Source: Devosia sp.
Lineage (GTDB): Bacteria; Pseudomonadota; Alphaproteobacteria; Rhizobiales; Devosiaceae
Assembly (NCBI GenBank): GCA_016793415.1
Contig: JAEUMC010000460.1
Location: 1-6,649 of the forward strand
Length of the DNA: 6,649 nucleotides
Direction of reading: 5' to 3'
A program made the position numbers and the translations under genes. The notes under the pieces were generated by a model. That model saw nothing but the letters and a program-made list of their open reading frames with translations. It made no database searches and was not told the DNA's origin. Of this stretch, positions 5,488 through 6,649 are shown one piece after another. Each line of letters begins with the position of its first letter. Positions within the stretch are counted from its first letter, which is position 1.

Positions 5488-6649
5488 CTAGCCGAGCAGC
5501 TTGTTGAGGCTGATCCACTGCCGGATGAAGGGCTTGCTGGTCTCGCCGCGCCGGAACTCTTCGCCGAGCCGCACCACGATCTCGGCATAGGAGGGATAGG
5601 GCGCCACCAGTTCGGCGAGCCTGTCGGCCCTGAGCCCGCCAGCAATGGCGAGCGAAAACAGCGACACCAGCTCGCTGGCACCGGGACCGACGACGCCGGC
5701 GCCGAGGATTTTGCCCGAGCGATCGGTGAGCAGCTTGGCGAGGCCGTAGGTCGCACGCGCGGCCCGGGCGCGGTCGTTGTCGGCATAGGACCAGCGGGTG
5801 ACGCGGAAGCCGACACCATGCCTGGTCCGCGCCAGCCCCTCGTTGAGGCCGATCTCGGCCAGCTCGGGATCGGTCGAAACGACGCGGGGCACCCGCAGCG
5901 CATCGGGCTTGGCCATGCCGCCGAGCAGCACGCTGCGCACCACCGCATCGGCCTGGCGCACTGCCGCCTGCACGGTTTGCCCGCCGGCAGCATCGCCCAC
6001 GGCATAGACGCGGGCATTGGTGGTCCTGAGGCCGGCCGACAGCTGCAGCAGCCGCGGATCGGCCTTGCTCATGCGGATACCGGCCTTGTCGAGATCGAGG
6101 CCGGTGAGGTTGGGCATGCGCTCGGCGGCAACGAGGATGTGCGAGGCATCGAGCAACTGGTCGGCTTCGCCGTTCTGCACGGCGACGCCGATCCCCATGG
6201 AACGGGCCTGGATGGCGGTGACCGTCGCATGCGGGCGGAGGCTGACGCCTTCCTCGGCGACCCGCTTCAGCGCGACGTCGGCGAGTTCGGGATCAAAGCC
6301 CGCCAGCATCGGGCCGTTCTCGACCACCGTCACTTCGGTGCCGAGCCGCGCGTAGGCCTGCGCCAGCTCGATGGCGACGGGGCCGCCGCCAATGACCACC
6401 AGGTGGGTGAGCTTGCGCGTATTGTCGAGGATGGTCTCGGAGGTGAAATACGGCACGGCATCGAGGCCGGGGATCGACGGCACCGGCAGGCGGGCCCCGG
6501 TAGCGATGACGAAGCGACGGGCGCGGATCTCCGTATCGCCCACCGCAATGGCCCGTCGGTTGATGAAGCGCGCCGCGCCGCGGACGATTTCGACGCCAAG
6601 CGCCGCGAGCCGCCCGGCGGCATCATGCGGCGCCAGCGCCGCGATCACC
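5488..6649 (-). CDS. FAD-dependent pyridine nucleotide-disulfide oxidoreductase (MerA/Lpd-like), partial; N-terminus beyond the right edge
   Basis: Flavoprotein of the mercuric reductase/dihydrolipoamide dehydrogenase superfamily. The frame is open to the right edge; the GTG at 6648 is internal, and about 70-90 residues with the first FAD motif and the redox CxxxxC pair are not visible. In the visible 386 residues are ATGARLPVPSIPGL (49-62), the NAD-binding VIGGGPVAIELAQAYARLG (85-103) ending in VVE110 (suggests NADH), the second FAD motif VYAVGDAAGG (214-223), and a dimerisation domain from about 250 starting with TDPELAEIGL (259-268). The C-terminal active-site segment is APYPSYAE (349-356): Tyr where Lpd has its catalytic His, with the Glu kept, as in MerA. 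The C-terminus (NKLLG) lacks the paired cysteines of true mercuric reductase, so neither Lpd nor MerA function should be assumed. It is upstream of the kinase on the same strand. Confidence 0.93.
   Translation of the reverse strand, partial: VIAALAPHDAAGRLAALGVEIVRGAARFINRRAIAVGDTEIRARRFVIATGARLPVPSIPGLDAVPYFTSETILDNTRKLTHLVVIGGGPVAIELAQAYARLGTEVTVVENGPMLAGFDPELADVALKRVAEEGVSLRPHATVTAIQARSMGIGVAVQNGEADQLLDASHILVAAERMPNLTGLDLDKAGIRMSKADPRLLQLSAGLRTTNARVYAVGDAAGGQTVQAAVRQADAVVRSVLLGGMAKPDALRVPRVVSTDPELAEIGLNEGLARTRHGVGFRVTRWSYADNDRARAARATYGLAKLLTDRSGKILGAGVVGPGASELVSLFSLAIAGGLRADRLAELVAPYPSYAEIVVRLGEEFRRGETSKPFIRQWISLNKLLG

Noticed and set aside
5451..6017. Minus-strand frame of 188 codons overlapping the reductase C-terminal half
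   Set aside because: It is an alternative frame of the reductase, with Pro/Ser/Arg-rich translation and no family features.
1..6649. CRISPR array, insertion sequence, toxin-antitoxin or phage-defence module
   Set aside because: No regular direct repeats, transposase or nuclease motifs were found; all coding space is explained by ordinary metabolic, repair and signalling genes.

Overview
The window is GC-rich chromosomal DNA, densely coded and with no gene-free stretch longer than 300 bases. Protein style and codon use suggest an alphaproteobacterium of the Rhizobiales/Hyphomicrobiales; a Devosia-like genus is only a guess. It holds five confident protein genes (two cut by the window edges: a solute-binding protein on the left and a flavin reductase on the right), one more complete gene, ogt, also confident, and one tRNA-Arg. 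I see no mobile element, CRISPR array, origin or toxin-antitoxin pair.

Left half (1-3000) is a transport and catabolism locus of classic divergent design. On the minus strand a D-2-hydroxyacid dehydrogenase (819-1868) is followed after a 59-base gap by a sugar ABC-transporter solute-binding protein (759 down to the left edge, incomplete). The permease and ATPase genes probably lie beyond position 1. On the plus strand a LacI-family regulator (1999-3000) is transcribed away from them. The gap between the two start codons contains the most striking structure in the window. Four TGCA tetramers spaced 11, 21 and 11 bases form two 15-base operator-like sites in inverted orientation, symmetric about position 1907. 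They flank two overlapping opposed promoters whose -10 boxes share the palindrome TTGTACAA. The natural reading is that the LacI protein controls both its own gene and the transport operon.

Middle (3001-4009): a convergent gap with small palindromes, then ogt, an O6-alkylguanine-DNA alkyltransferase (minus, start at 3682), then tRNA-Arg(ACG) with encoded CCA (minus, 3833-3909) and a plausible promoter upstream of it.

Right half (4010-6649, minus strand): a flavin disulfide reductase of the mercuric reductase/dihydrolipoamide dehydrogenase superfamily, whose N-terminus is outside the window, is followed after 47 bases by a membrane sensor histidine kinase. No response regulator is visible. 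A perfect 7-bp hairpin lies between these two genes. The pairing may mean cotranscription and a redox-related signal, but that is inference.

I found no clearly new multi-gene system. The best candidates for follow-up are the symmetric divergent control region together with a LacI protein lacking the usual hinge-helix motif, and the reductase-kinase pair.
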